DNA from: Peptococcaceae bacterium UBA6116
Lineage (GTDB): Bacteria; Bacillota; Desulfitobacteriia; Desulfitobacteriales; Syntrophobotulaceae
Assembly (NCBI GenBank): GCA_002423425.1
Contig: DIWC01000060.1
Location: forward strand, 1-5,050
DNA: 5,050 nucleotides
Direction of reading: 5' to 3'
Below, one piece after another: positions 1 through 4,897 of the stretch. The notes beneath the pieces are model-generated. The model ran no database searches. It was not told the origin of the DNA and worked only from the letters and a program-made list of their open reading frames with translations. The first letter of the stretch is position 1. Each line of letters starts with the position of its first letter. Both the position numbers and the translations under genes were made by a program.

Positions 1-2
1 AG

Positions 3-25
3 TATAACAGTATAACATGTATAAC
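3..25. repeat. Three TATAAC direct repeats upstream of the recombinase pair
   Basis: TATAAC occurs at 3-8, 11-16 and 20-25, spaced 8 and 9 bp apart and ending 26 bp before the first recombinase start. The same hexamer forms an arm of the paired site at 4250-4273, and its complement GTTATA forms the opposite arm at 4204-4209. This could be a recombinase-binding or attI-like region beside the integrase gene, or an autoregulatory operator, but it is cut by the window edge. The repeats are plain to see. The role is inference. Confidence 0.45.
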
Positions 26-51
26 CGGGGAAGAGCAAGACCCCCTATAAA

Positions 52-948
52 ATGATGAAAAGTATCAGGGTTCAATCAGAAGAGTTTTTAGCTATAGAAA
101 AGTCATTCAGGGAGTGGCTGGAGCTTCTGAACTTTGAGAGAAGTACCGTGAGGTATGCACCGGTAAAGGCGAGGGAGTTTTTTTACTGGCTTGAGCGGCA
201 AGGGATAAGTGACGCCGGAGGAATTACCAAAGGAAACGTCAGCGATTACTTTGATTACCTGGGAAAAAGGGAGAACCGGATCAGGGGTGGAAGGCTTAGC
301 AGGAACTACCTGAGGACACACCTTACAGCTCTGAGAAAGCTGTCCAGGTACCTGAGAGAAACCGGCCGTGAAGGCTTCGAGACAGATATCACCCTGAGAG
401 GACCGGCACAAAAAAGAATAAACGTTTTTACCAGGAAAGAGATAAAAGCTCTTTACTCTGCATGTGAAGGGGATCTGCTGGGAATAAGGGACAGGGCAAT
501 GCTTGGGGTTTATTATGGTTGCGGATTAAGACGTAGCGAAGGGATAAACCTTGATACCGATGATGTAAACCTTGAAAATGGGCTTTTGTACGTGAGCCGG
601 GGAAAGAACTACAAGCAGCGATTTGTTCCTTTTACCGGGATGGTGAAAGATGATTTTTATAATTATCTGCATTACTCGAGGCCGCTGCTTGCTGCCGGAA
701 ATGATCCGGCGTTTTTTATAAGTCAGCGTGGAAAAAGGATGAGTGAAGAGGCTATGGCCCAGAGGCTGCAGGGGCTCAAAGAAAAGGCGCTGATAGACCG
801 TCCGGCCAGCCTTCATACACTGAGGCACTCTATAGCAACCCACCTACTGCAATCGGGGATGTCGCCGGAAAAGATAAAATGGTTCCTGGGTCACAGCAGC
901 CTGGAGACAACGCAGATATATACCCATCTTAAATATGAACAGGAGTAA
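52..948 (+). CDS. Tyrosine recombinase, XerC/XerD-like, catalytically complete
   Basis: This is a 298-residue tyrosine recombinase, the same length as E. coli XerD. It would act in the cytoplasm, cutting and rejoining DNA through a 3'-phosphotyrosine intermediate. Residues about 10-105 form the N-terminal SAM-like core-binding domain. Residues about 122-295 form the catalytic domain. All active-site positions are present: Arg160 (GLRRSE), Lys185 (GK on the beta-hairpin), His255 and Arg258 (HTLRHS), His281 (LGHSS) and Tyr290 (TQIYTH). The first of two adjacent ATGs (52 and 55) is used; either is possible. No strong ribosome site is seen, only a purine-rich GGGGAAGAG within a small GGGG/CCCC hairpin (27-44). 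The gene overlaps the second recombinase by 14 bp, so the two are probably translationally coupled. I see no IntI-type insertion between the Lys and HxxR regions, so it is Xer-like rather than a classical integron integrase. Its target is unknown; the paired repeats at 3.6-4.3 kb are candidates. Confidence 0.93.
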   Translation: MMKSIRVQSEEFLAIEKSFREWLELLNFERSTVRYAPVKAREFFYWLERQGISDAGGITKGNVSDYFDYLGKRENRIRGGRLSRNYLRTHLTALRKLSRYLRETGREGFETDITLRGPAQKRINVFTRKEIKALYSACEGDLLGIRDRAMLGVYYGCGLRRSEGINLDTDDVNLENGLLYVSRGKNYKQRFVPFTGMVKDDFYNYLHYSRPLLAAGNDPAFFISQRGKRMSEEAMAQRLQGLKEKALIDRPASLHTLRHSIATHLLQSGMSPEKIKWFLGHSSLETTQIYTHLKYEQE

Positions 949-1903
949 ATACCAGAAGCAGAAAGATCTTTTTTATAAGAAACTTTTGGGGAATCTGTCG
1001 GAGCTCAGGACAGAAGGTTACTCACCATCTACCATAAGGGCATACATCAATTACACCTGTGATTTCTTGTTTTATCTGAGAGTGAATTTTTTATCTGAAG
1101 AAAAGGTAAAGCGGACAGATATCCACTGTTACATAGCAAAATGCAAGACATCCGGCGACTCCCCGAAGCTGATAAACCGCAAAGTAGCAGCTGTGAGAAG
1201 GTATTACAGCTACCTGCAGAAACGAGACCGCATAAGTAATAATCCTGCTGATGGACTGTACCTGAGGACCCGGAAGAAAAGCATCGCTACAGGAATGTTA
1301 ACAGAAGCTGAGTTAAAGCTTCTCTATGAGAGTTACCACGTGACGGACCTCAGAACTGCCAGGAACAAAGTGATCCTTTCACTGCTGACGAGCCAGGGAT
1401 TATCAACGGATGATCTTCGAAGGCTGGAACCTGCTGATATCCATTTACGAGAAGGAAAGATCCGGATCCCCGGGAGTCGTCATGAAGGGGGCCGCACGTT
1501 GAAACTTGAAGCTCATCAGGTAATAGAGCTTCAGGAGTATCTGCAGAAAATAAGACCAGAGATATTAAGTTCAGGTAAAAATAAAAACAGCATACCCGGG
1601 CGAAAGGCAGAGAGTCCGGATCTGGAGAAATTAAGCCGTCAGCTTTTTATCAGCATGAACGGATCCGGAGAGATGAAAAACAGCCTTATGCACCTGATAA
1701 GGGCATTAAGACAGATAAATCCAAAGGTCAGAAGCTGTAGGCATATCCGTCAGAGCGTAATCACGATCTGGTTAAAGAAGTATGATCTTCGGACCGTTCA
1801 GTACATGTCCGGACACAAGCGGATCAGCTCTACGGAGCGGTACCAGATTGGATATCTTGAGGATCTGCAGGAGTCGATAAACAAGTGTCATCCGCTTGGA
1901 TAA
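935..1903 (+). CDS. Second tyrosine recombinase of the tandem pair, degenerate active site
   Basis: This 322-residue protein has the same two-domain layout. The N-terminal core-binding domain spans about 12-105 (STIRAYINYTCDFLFYL, NRKVAAVRRYYSYL). The catalytic domain spans about 120-310. Key residues are missing. The usual GLR of the first catalytic Arg reads GLS (Ser157). The hairpin Lys region reads PGSRHEGG, with no GK. The HxxR motif reads RHIR (Arg269/Arg272), so its His is lost. Arg272, His294 (SGHKR) and Tyr303 (TERY) remain. The fold and the nucleophile are thus kept while most activating residues have gone. From memory, Bacteroidota genomes carry many relatives with this GLxTDDLxxLE and PGSR pattern downstream of a normal XerD-like gene. 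That argues for a conserved paired subunit rather than a decaying gene. The start ATG lies inside the end of the first gene, as expected for coupled expression. It may be a structural partner in a heterotetramer, or it may use unusual chemistry. Confidence 0.88.
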   Translation: MNRSKYQKQKDLFYKKLLGNLSELRTEGYSPSTIRAYINYTCDFLFYLRVNFLSEEKVKRTDIHCYIAKCKTSGDSPKLINRKVAAVRRYYSYLQKRDRISNNPADGLYLRTRKKSIATGMLTEAELKLLYESYHVTDLRTARNKVILSLLTSQGLSTDDLRRLEPADIHLREGKIRIPGSRHEGGRTLKLEAHQVIELQEYLQKIRPEILSSGKNKNSIPGRKAESPDLEKLSRQLFISMNGSGEMKNSLMHLIRALRQINPKVRSCRHIRQSVITIWLKKYDLRTVQYMSGHKRISSTERYQIGYLEDLQESINKCHPLG

Positions 1904-1905
1904 CG

Positions 1906-1930
1906 AAGTACTTTACTTTGATACAAAGAG
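1906..1930. promoter_or_regulatory. Possible operator or promoter region ahead of the ORF6N gene
   Basis: The 55 bp between the recombinase pair and the ORF6N gene contain a perfect CTTTG-ATA-CAAAG inverted repeat (1916-1920 and 1924-1928) preceded by AGTACTTTA. TACTTTG at 1914-1920 is near the Bacteroidota -7 element TAnnTTTG but one base short, and no well-spaced -33 TTG is visible. A regulator-bound site for the downstream pair is plausible. This is a weak call. Confidence 0.25.
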
Positions 1931-1958
1931 TTAAAAGAATCACTTTTGAAAGAAGATT

Positions 1959-2327
1959 ATGAAAATGGAAGGCGATATCTCCTTGTTTCTGGCAATAGAA
2001 AAAATGATGCAGGAGAGTTTGTTTATGCATCAGGGAAAGCTTGTCGTAAAAGATGTCGATCTTGCAGCGATATACGATGTAAAGATTACTAATCTCAGAA
2101 CAAAAATCAGCAAGAGCAGATCTCGCTTTCCAGCTGATTTTATGACAGAAATCGGCAAAGGAGAATATGTATTTACTGAACCAGGTAACCTTATGCTTGG
2201 AGGACTGTTAAGAAGCGAGAGAGCCAGAAGGGCACATATGCAGTTTATCGAGTATTTTGTTCACCTTCTACATGAGAGCGGAATGTCAGTATTTGATTTA
2301 ATAAAAACCGGAAAGAATGAACTTTGA
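1959..2327 (+). CDS. Short ORF6N-domain DNA-binding protein
   Basis: This 122-residue protein matches the ORF6N (KilA-N related) family, a DNA-binding domain of phage antirepressor-like and mobile-element proteins. Residues about 22-62 carry the first half: a GKLVVKDVDLAAIYDVKITNLR stretch followed by SRFPADFM. Residues about 70-105 carry the second half: YVFTEPGNLML, then LRSERARRAHMQFIEYFVHLL. Family members usually have roughly 25 more residues between the FPxDFM and FTEqG motifs, often with a Gly-rich loop. Here only MTEIGKGEYV links them, so the central part is compact or deleted with the frame kept. The C-terminal tail is short. A weak purine stretch (AGAAGA) precedes ATG 1959; ATG 1965 is an alternative. 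Its end overlaps the nuclease gene by 11 bp, a coupled two-gene unit. ORF6N and YhcG genes often appear near restriction-modification and other accessory loci. Here it may regulate or target the nuclease, which is inference. Confidence 0.82.
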   Translation: MKMEGDISLFLAIEKMMQESLFMHQGKLVVKDVDLAAIYDVKITNLRTKISKSRSRFPADFMTEIGKGEYVFTEPGNLMLGGLLRSERARRAHMQFIEYFVHLLHESGMSVFDLIKTGKNEL

Positions 2328-3420
2328 GCAGCTAATACAGACTTTTGAACAGACACATAATCATTTACAGGGGCATGCTGTATCGACAGTTAATCAATCA
2401 TTAACTGTTCGTAACTGGCTTTTTGGACAATATATTGTTGAGTACGAACAAAACGGTGAAGACCGGGCTAAATATGGGACGGAACTGTTAAAAAACATTG
2501 CATCAAGGCTGCTAAGCAGAAATATCAAAGGATTATCGGACAGAAGCCTGCGTAACTGCCGTCAGTTTTATCTTGTCTATCCCCAGATAAACCAGGTAAT
2601 ATCAGGGCTTGCACTTCCTGAAACAATTTGGCAGATGCCGTCTGCCAAATCAGGGAACGATCTGGTAACTACAGGGAATAAAGGAGCAGAAGCCGGGGTA
2701 TTGCTTTCCAGGCTATCTTTCTCTCATTTAATTGAATTAGCAAGGGAGAGAGATGAATTTAAAAGAGCTTTTTATGAACTGCAGGCAATAAAGGGGAACT
2801 GGTCGGTTCCGGAGCTACAGAGGCAAATGGGCAGCCTGCTTTATGAACGTACAGGTCTATCCTCGAACAAAGAAGGTTTAATCATTGATGTGAACAAGAA
2901 AGCTGAACCATTAACGCCAGTAGGGATAATGCGCGATCCGTATGTCTTTGAATTTGTCGGATTGCAACCCAAAGAAAAATATACTGAGAGTAAACTGGAA
3001 GATGCGCTTATAGATCACCTTCAGTCGTTTTTACTGGAACTTGGAAAGGGCTTCTGTTTTGAAGCCAGGCAGAAGCGGTTGACCATTGATGAAGAATACT
3101 ATTATGTAGACCTGGTTTTTTATCATCGGTTATTAAAGTGTCACGTTCTTATTGATTTAAAAACCAGGAAGTTTAATCATGCTGATGCAGGCCAGATGAA
3201 CTTTTATCTGAACTATTACCGGGATAATGAAATGAGTGATGGAGATAATCCCCCGATTGGTATTGTTCTCTGCACTGACAGAAGGTCTTCAACAGTAAAA
3301 TATGCCACCGGGTCATTGGATAACCGACTTTTTGTAAGCAGGTATCAGATACAGCTACCGACAATAAAAGAGCTGGAAGAGTTTTTAAGTCACGATGTCA
3401 AATTGCTCGGAGGTGTTTAA
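2317..3420 (+). CDS. YhcG/DUF1016 family PD-(D/E)XK nuclease
   Basis: This 367-residue protein has the two-part YhcG layout. The N-terminal DUF1016_N domain (about 5-175) contains VRNWLFGQYIVEYEQNG, DRAKYG, LRNCRQFYLVYPQI and LSRLSFSHLIELAR. The C-terminal PD-(D/E)XK nuclease domain (about 205-360) contains FVGLQPKEKYTESKLEDAL, YYYVDLVFYHR, VLIDLKTRKF and DAGQMNFYLNYY. Likely metal-site and catalytic residues are Glu228, Asp265, Asp280 and Lys282, with Gln293 after them. The usual Glu of the ELKT motif is Asp here (IDLKT), which still fits D/ExK. Length is normal and the frame looks intact. It is a predicted cytoplasmic DNA nuclease. Family members cluster with type I restriction genes and mobile elements, but no methylase or specificity gene is present here. 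The ATG lies inside the ORF6N gene and is out of frame with it. The gene is followed after 18 bp by a hairpin (3439-3485). Confidence 0.92.
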   Translation: MNFEQLIQTFEQTHNHLQGHAVSTVNQSLTVRNWLFGQYIVEYEQNGEDRAKYGTELLKNIASRLLSRNIKGLSDRSLRNCRQFYLVYPQINQVISGLALPETIWQMPSAKSGNDLVTTGNKGAEAGVLLSRLSFSHLIELARERDEFKRAFYELQAIKGNWSVPELQRQMGSLLYERTGLSSNKEGLIIDVNKKAEPLTPVGIMRDPYVFEFVGLQPKEKYTESKLEDALIDHLQSFLLELGKGFCFEARQKRLTIDEEYYYVDLVFYHRLLKCHVLIDLKTRKFNHADAGQMNFYLNYYRDNEMSDGDNPPIGIVLCTDRRSSTVKYATGSLDNRLFVSRYQIQLPTIKELEEFLSHDVKLLGGV

Positions 3421-3438
3421 TATCCGGAATTAGTCCAC

Positions 3439-3485
3439 GCAGCTCCCAAAAATCTTCCAATTGCTCCCGCATTTTTGTGAGCTGC
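3439..3485. repeat. Hairpin just after the nuclease gene
   Basis: Arms at 3439-3453 and 3471-3485 match at 14 of 15 positions (GCAGCTC then AAAAAT on the left arm), with a 17-nt loop. It starts 18 bp after the nuclease stop codon and could end or stabilise that transcript. No T run follows, so it is not a standard intrinsic terminator. It also marks the distal end of the minus-oriented element at 3439-3720. Confidence 0.6.
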
Positions 3486-3620
3486 TCCCCGCGCCGTGCC
3501 CTTCTGGTGTTTTGCCCCGGCCTTACCTGTTTGCGGCACATTGTAAAGCCCCGCAATCCGGAACACGACCTAAGCTTTACAAAGAGCTGCAAAGCCATCC
3601 CACGGGCAAAACACCCCCAA

Positions 3621-3720
3621 GCTATATTAACATAATGCGGCATTATAGGCGCTGGAAGAAAATCCTACCAGAGAAAAAACTTAGTGGCCAGGCCTATAAT
3701 GTGACATTATATTAAATAGC
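3621..3720 (-). other. attC-like / dif-like paired inverted-repeat site 1
   Basis: Two half-sites face each other: 3621-3655 and 3688-3720. After two one-base gaps the left arm matches the reverse complement of the right arm almost throughout, including an identical CATTATAGGC block. The loop between them is 32 nt. Each half-site is itself a small palindrome, for example ATAATGC-G-GCATTAT at 3632-3646. The left half reads TTAACATAA, a 7-base centre (TGCGGCA), then TTATAGGCGC. This resembles E. coli dif read in reverse (TTAACATAA, six bases, TTATGCGCACC). The nested pattern, a simple site repeated in inverse around a variable loop, is that of integron attC sites. Classical R-box GTTRRRY consensus sequences are not matched, so 'attC-like' describes layout only. 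Confidence 0.55.
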
Positions 3721-3740
3721 CGCTCAGCCAGACCCGCCAG

Positions 3741-3812
3741 CCAGGAAGAGAACTCCTGGAACAACCGGGCAATCCCCGGTAGTTCATTTAAAACTCGCAC
3801 AGCCGGTGCGAG
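3741..3812. other. Three consecutive stem-loops
   Basis: Three perfect stems sit within 72 nt. CCAGGA/TCCTGG is at 3741-3759 with a 7-nt loop. ACCGGG/CCCGGT is at 3764-3780 with loop CAATC, and it extends by GAAC/GTTC (3759-3762, 3782-3785) across one A-A mismatch. CTCGCAC/GTGCGAG is at 3794-3812 with loop AGCCG. Three tight GC-rich stems in a row are unlikely by chance. They may be part of a small structured RNA or of a folded single-stranded DNA substrate. No promoter is evident and no known RNA family is recognised. Confidence 0.5.
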
Positions 3813-3819
3813 AAATTAC

Positions 3820-3995
3820 TTAAACTTTGGCTTAGACAAAAATAGCTTCCGCCATCCCGCAGTCAAGGTCAAGCCCTTCGGGTTCCTGGCAAAAACTTTT
3901 TTCTTTTAACTGATTTTTAATGGTAAAAAACTTTTTGCCGGAAACCTTGACACTTCCCCTCCCGCTCGCTGGGTCTGTATCTAAGCCAAAGTTAA
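3820..3995. repeat. Long imperfect palindrome
   Basis: The outer arms at 3820-3838 and 3976-3995 share a perfect 12-bp core (CTTTGGCTTAGA, 3825-3836, with 3980-3991). The inner arms pair GTCAAGGT (3862-3869) with 3944-3951, then 3881-3902 with 3925-3946 at 19 of 22 positions (core GGCAAAAA, then TTTTTT). The left inner arm carries an extra segment with CCCTTCGGG that can form its own small hairpin. The apex is about 22 nt. The whole could extrude as a cruciform or fold as RNA. It sits between the two paired recombination-like sites. Confidence 0.55.
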
Positions 3996-4010
3996 GCCAT
4001 AGTGTAAAGT

Positions 4011-4056
4011 TTAAAATTTTTTACCACTAAAATAAAAATCATATCAAAAATTTTAA
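4011..4056. repeat. AT-rich 11-bp inverted repeat
   Basis: TTAAAATTTTT at 4011-4021 is perfectly inverted at 4046-4056, with a 24-nt A/T-rich spacer. The low base complexity lowers its weight. It could mark a weak bidirectional terminator or a protein-binding site next to the long palindrome. Confidence 0.35.
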
Positions 4057-4192
4057 CGGGACTTGTCTTGGCCTTGCTTTTTTACTGCGGGTCGGCCGGT
4101 GCGGAGCTTGCATACCTTTGCTTTGTTTTTTTACGGTTTTGGCTCCGGGTCCGGCACGCAGGGAGTGCGGCTATTTGGCGACAGCCCGAAGT

Positions 4193-4283
4193 ACATAATG
4201 CCAGTTATAGGCAGCCGAAACAAACAGATCTCAGAACCGCTGAAAGACAGGCTGCGTATAACTTGCATTATGTAAATATAGCT
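4193..4283 (+). other. attC-like / dif-like paired inverted-repeat site 2
   Basis: Arms at 4193-4216 and 4250-4273 are inverted copies matching at 22 of 24 positions, with a 33-nt loop. Each arm is a dif-like core: ACATAA, a 6-base centre (TGCCAG on the left, TGCAAG on the right when read on minus), then TTATAGGC or TTATACGC. The right arm is followed by AAATATAGC, the counterpart of GCTATATTAA flanking site 1. The R-L-loop-L-R layout and a length near 90 nt fit attC or VCR-type sites. The two arm mismatches could give strand asymmetry after folding. That they are recombination sites is inferred from architecture. Confidence 0.6.
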
Positions 4284-4440
4284 TTGGGGACCGTTTTTCC
4301 TGGCGTGTCTTTTTGTTAAGTGTCAGAGCAGCTCTTTGTGACGCTTCAGCGGCATAATGTGCTGCAGCAGGGAGGGACAAAAAGCATGACAGGAAAACGG
4401 GCCAGAAGGGATGGCGAGCGGAGAGAGCAAAAGGAGGACG
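4193..4440 (+). repeat. Structured repeat element, copy 2
   Basis: This is the plus-oriented relative of the 3439-3720 element. It begins with the paired site 4193-4283 and runs through GCTTTGGGGACC. A hairpin follows, with outer arms CCGTTTTTCCTG (4291-4302) and CAGGAAAACGG (4390-4400) and an inner CTTTTTGT/ACAAAAAG pair (4309-4316, 4377-4384). Next comes CCAGAAGGGATGGCGAGCGG from 4402. The loop contains GCAGCTCTTTGTGACGCTT, matching the corresponding loop of copy 1 on the minus strand. Stems are conserved in position but differ in bases, which suggests that structure matters. The right boundary is uncertain. Confidence 0.58.
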
Positions 4441-4506
4441 GTTGCAGGGATAGTGGAATTTTGCGAACGGGGGAAGCATATTTATCCTGCAGTATTTACC
4501 AACCAC

Positions 4507-4567
4507 TTATGCAACTACTTATTAGAATGACTATGAAGCGCAGATCTAATAAAGTAAATTTGCATAA
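4507..4567. repeat. Third paired inverted repeat, weaker
   Basis: TTATGCAA at 4507-4514 pairs perfectly with TTGCATAA at 4560-4567. Further in, ACTTATTAG (4517-4525) pairs with CTAATAAAGT (4546-4555) across a one-base bulge. The loop is 20 nt. The right arm (TTTGCATAATT) resembles the CTTGCATTATG arm of site 2. It may be a third, more diverged recombination-like site, or the base of a terminator structure with the adjacent stem-loop. Confidence 0.4.
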
Positions 4568-4571
4568 TTAA

Positions 4572-4605
4572 AAACCAGGCCTGAAGAGATATATGGGCCT
4601 GGTTT
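4572..4605. terminator. Strong stem-loop, possible bidirectional terminator
   Basis: A perfect 10-bp stem AAACCAGGCC (4572-4581) and GGCCTGGTTT (4596-4605) encloses a 14-nt loop. On the minus strand the stem is followed by a T run (GGTTTTTAATTATG), as an intrinsic terminator needs. On the plus strand only TTT follows. It separates the structured zone from the small basic gene. Confidence 0.5.
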
Positions 4606-4727
4606 GGATGTTAATGTTAAGTTTTCTTTGCTTGGTAAATGTATGACATTGACATCTAATAAAAAAAAGAAAATATATCTGGACAGAGTAACCTACTCTA
4701 AGGTATTATGTTATAAATCTTTACCAA

Positions 4728-4862
4728 ATGGCAAAGAAAGTCACAAGTAAGAAAGCTGCAAGTGCTGCTTCAAAGGTTCTCCAAGACAAAAGGACCAGTA
4801 AATCAAGCAAAACTGCAGCTGGTAGCGCTCTATCTCAAAGAGAAAAGAAGCGTGGTAAATGA
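4728..4862 (+). CDS. Small lysine-rich protein with SKTAAGSALSQR motif
   Basis: This 44-residue protein has 14 Lys or Arg and only 2 acidic residues, and is rich in Ser and Ala. Residues 8-18 (KKAASAASKVL) and 24-38 (TSKSSKTAAGSALSQR) resemble a small uncharacterised family I recall from many unrelated bacteria. That family often has two copies of a roughly 35-residue unit and is often near mobile DNA; here there is one unit. The function is unknown. The composition suggests nucleic-acid binding, loosely like histone-H1-type tails. ATG 4728 is the only sensible start. It is preceded by an A/T-rich leader without a Shine-Dalgarno sequence, as is common in Bacteroidota. A clean terminator begins 5 bp after the stop, which supports a real single-gene transcript. 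Confidence 0.78.
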   Translation: MAKKVTSKKAASAASKVLQDKRTSKSSKTAAGSALSQREKKRGK

Positions 4863-4866
4863 AATT

Positions 4867-4897
4867 AAGGGGTGTTTGAGCACCCCTTTTTCTTTTT
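4867..4897 (+). terminator. Intrinsic terminator of the small basic gene
   Basis: A perfect 8-bp stem AAGGGGTG (4867-4874) and CACCCCTT (4881-4888) with a 6-nt loop (TTTGAG) is followed by TTTCTTTTT. It starts 5 bp past the stop codon of the 44-residue gene. Confidence 0.88.

Larger units (their letters stand above)
3439..3720 (-). repeat. Structured repeat element, copy 1
   Basis: Read on the minus strand, this element begins with the paired site (3720 down to 3621). It continues through GCTTGGGGGTG and a nested hairpin, reaches CCAGAAGGGC (3507-3498), and ends in the 3439-3485 hairpin. The nested hairpin has a perfect 12-bp outer stem (GGTGTTTTGCCC 3506-3517 with 3604-3615) and a perfect 9-bp inner stem (TTGTAAAGC 3541-3549 with 3574-3582). 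The same landmarks occur in the same order and at nearly the same spacing in the plus-oriented copy at 4193-4440. The distance from GCTT(T)GGGG to CCAGAAGGG is about 115 here and about 120 there. Both share GCAGCTCTTTGT inside the loop. The copies are diverged, so this is an old repeat family, not a recent duplication. Confidence 0.6.
3421..4727. other. 1.3 kb gene-free zone rich in inverted repeats
   Basis: No convincing gene lies here on either strand. Short open frames exist, but they run through the inverted repeats and show no recognisable domain. The stretch holds, in order: a hairpin at 3439-3485; nested inverted repeats at 3506-3615; a paired recombination-like site at 3621-3720; three hairpins at 3741-3812; a long palindrome at 3820-3995; an AT-rich inverted repeat at 4011-4056; a G/C-rich stretch at about 4058-4190 with no clear signal; a second paired site at 4193-4283; another nested hairpin at 4291-4400; a third paired repeat at 4507-4567; and a stem-loop at 4572-4605. 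Confidence 0.75.

Noticed and set aside
103..843. Minus-strand open frames at 103-411 and 526-843
   Set aside because: They lie antisense to the first recombinase, whose domain and catalytic motifs are clear, and show no recognisable protein of their own.
1830..2030. Minus-strand frame spanning the recombinase/ORF6N junction
   Set aside because: It overlaps two well-supported genes and the intergenic inverted repeat, and has no family resemblance.
3173..3364. Minus-strand frame of 63 codons inside the nuclease gene
   Set aside because: It is antisense to the conserved nuclease domain and has no independent support.
3398..3715. Overlapping open frames on both strands (3398-3643 minus, 3461-3715 plus)
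   Set aside because: They run through the hairpins and paired site of repeat copy 1. Inverted repeats with few stops give such frames on both strands, and the proteins look random.
4058..4170. Possible imperfect direct repeat (TTGCTTTTTTAC... and TTGCTTTGTTTTTTTAC...)
   Set aside because: The match rests mainly on T runs and G/C-rich tracts and does not hold over a useful length.
3621..4283. A classical integron with IntI and standard attC sites
   Set aside because: Neither recombinase shows the extra IntI-type segment, and the sites do not match the GTTRRRY box. Only the architecture is similar.
4063..4571. Plus-strand frames at 4063-4275, 4068-4319 and 4320-4571, and a minus frame at 4231-4506
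   Set aside because: They are mutually overlapping, in different frames, low in recognisable motifs, and coincide with paired site 2 and repeat copy 2.
3439..4605. CRISPR array
   Set aside because: The repeats are few, diverged, inverted and unevenly spaced, with no regular repeat-spacer pattern or cas genes.
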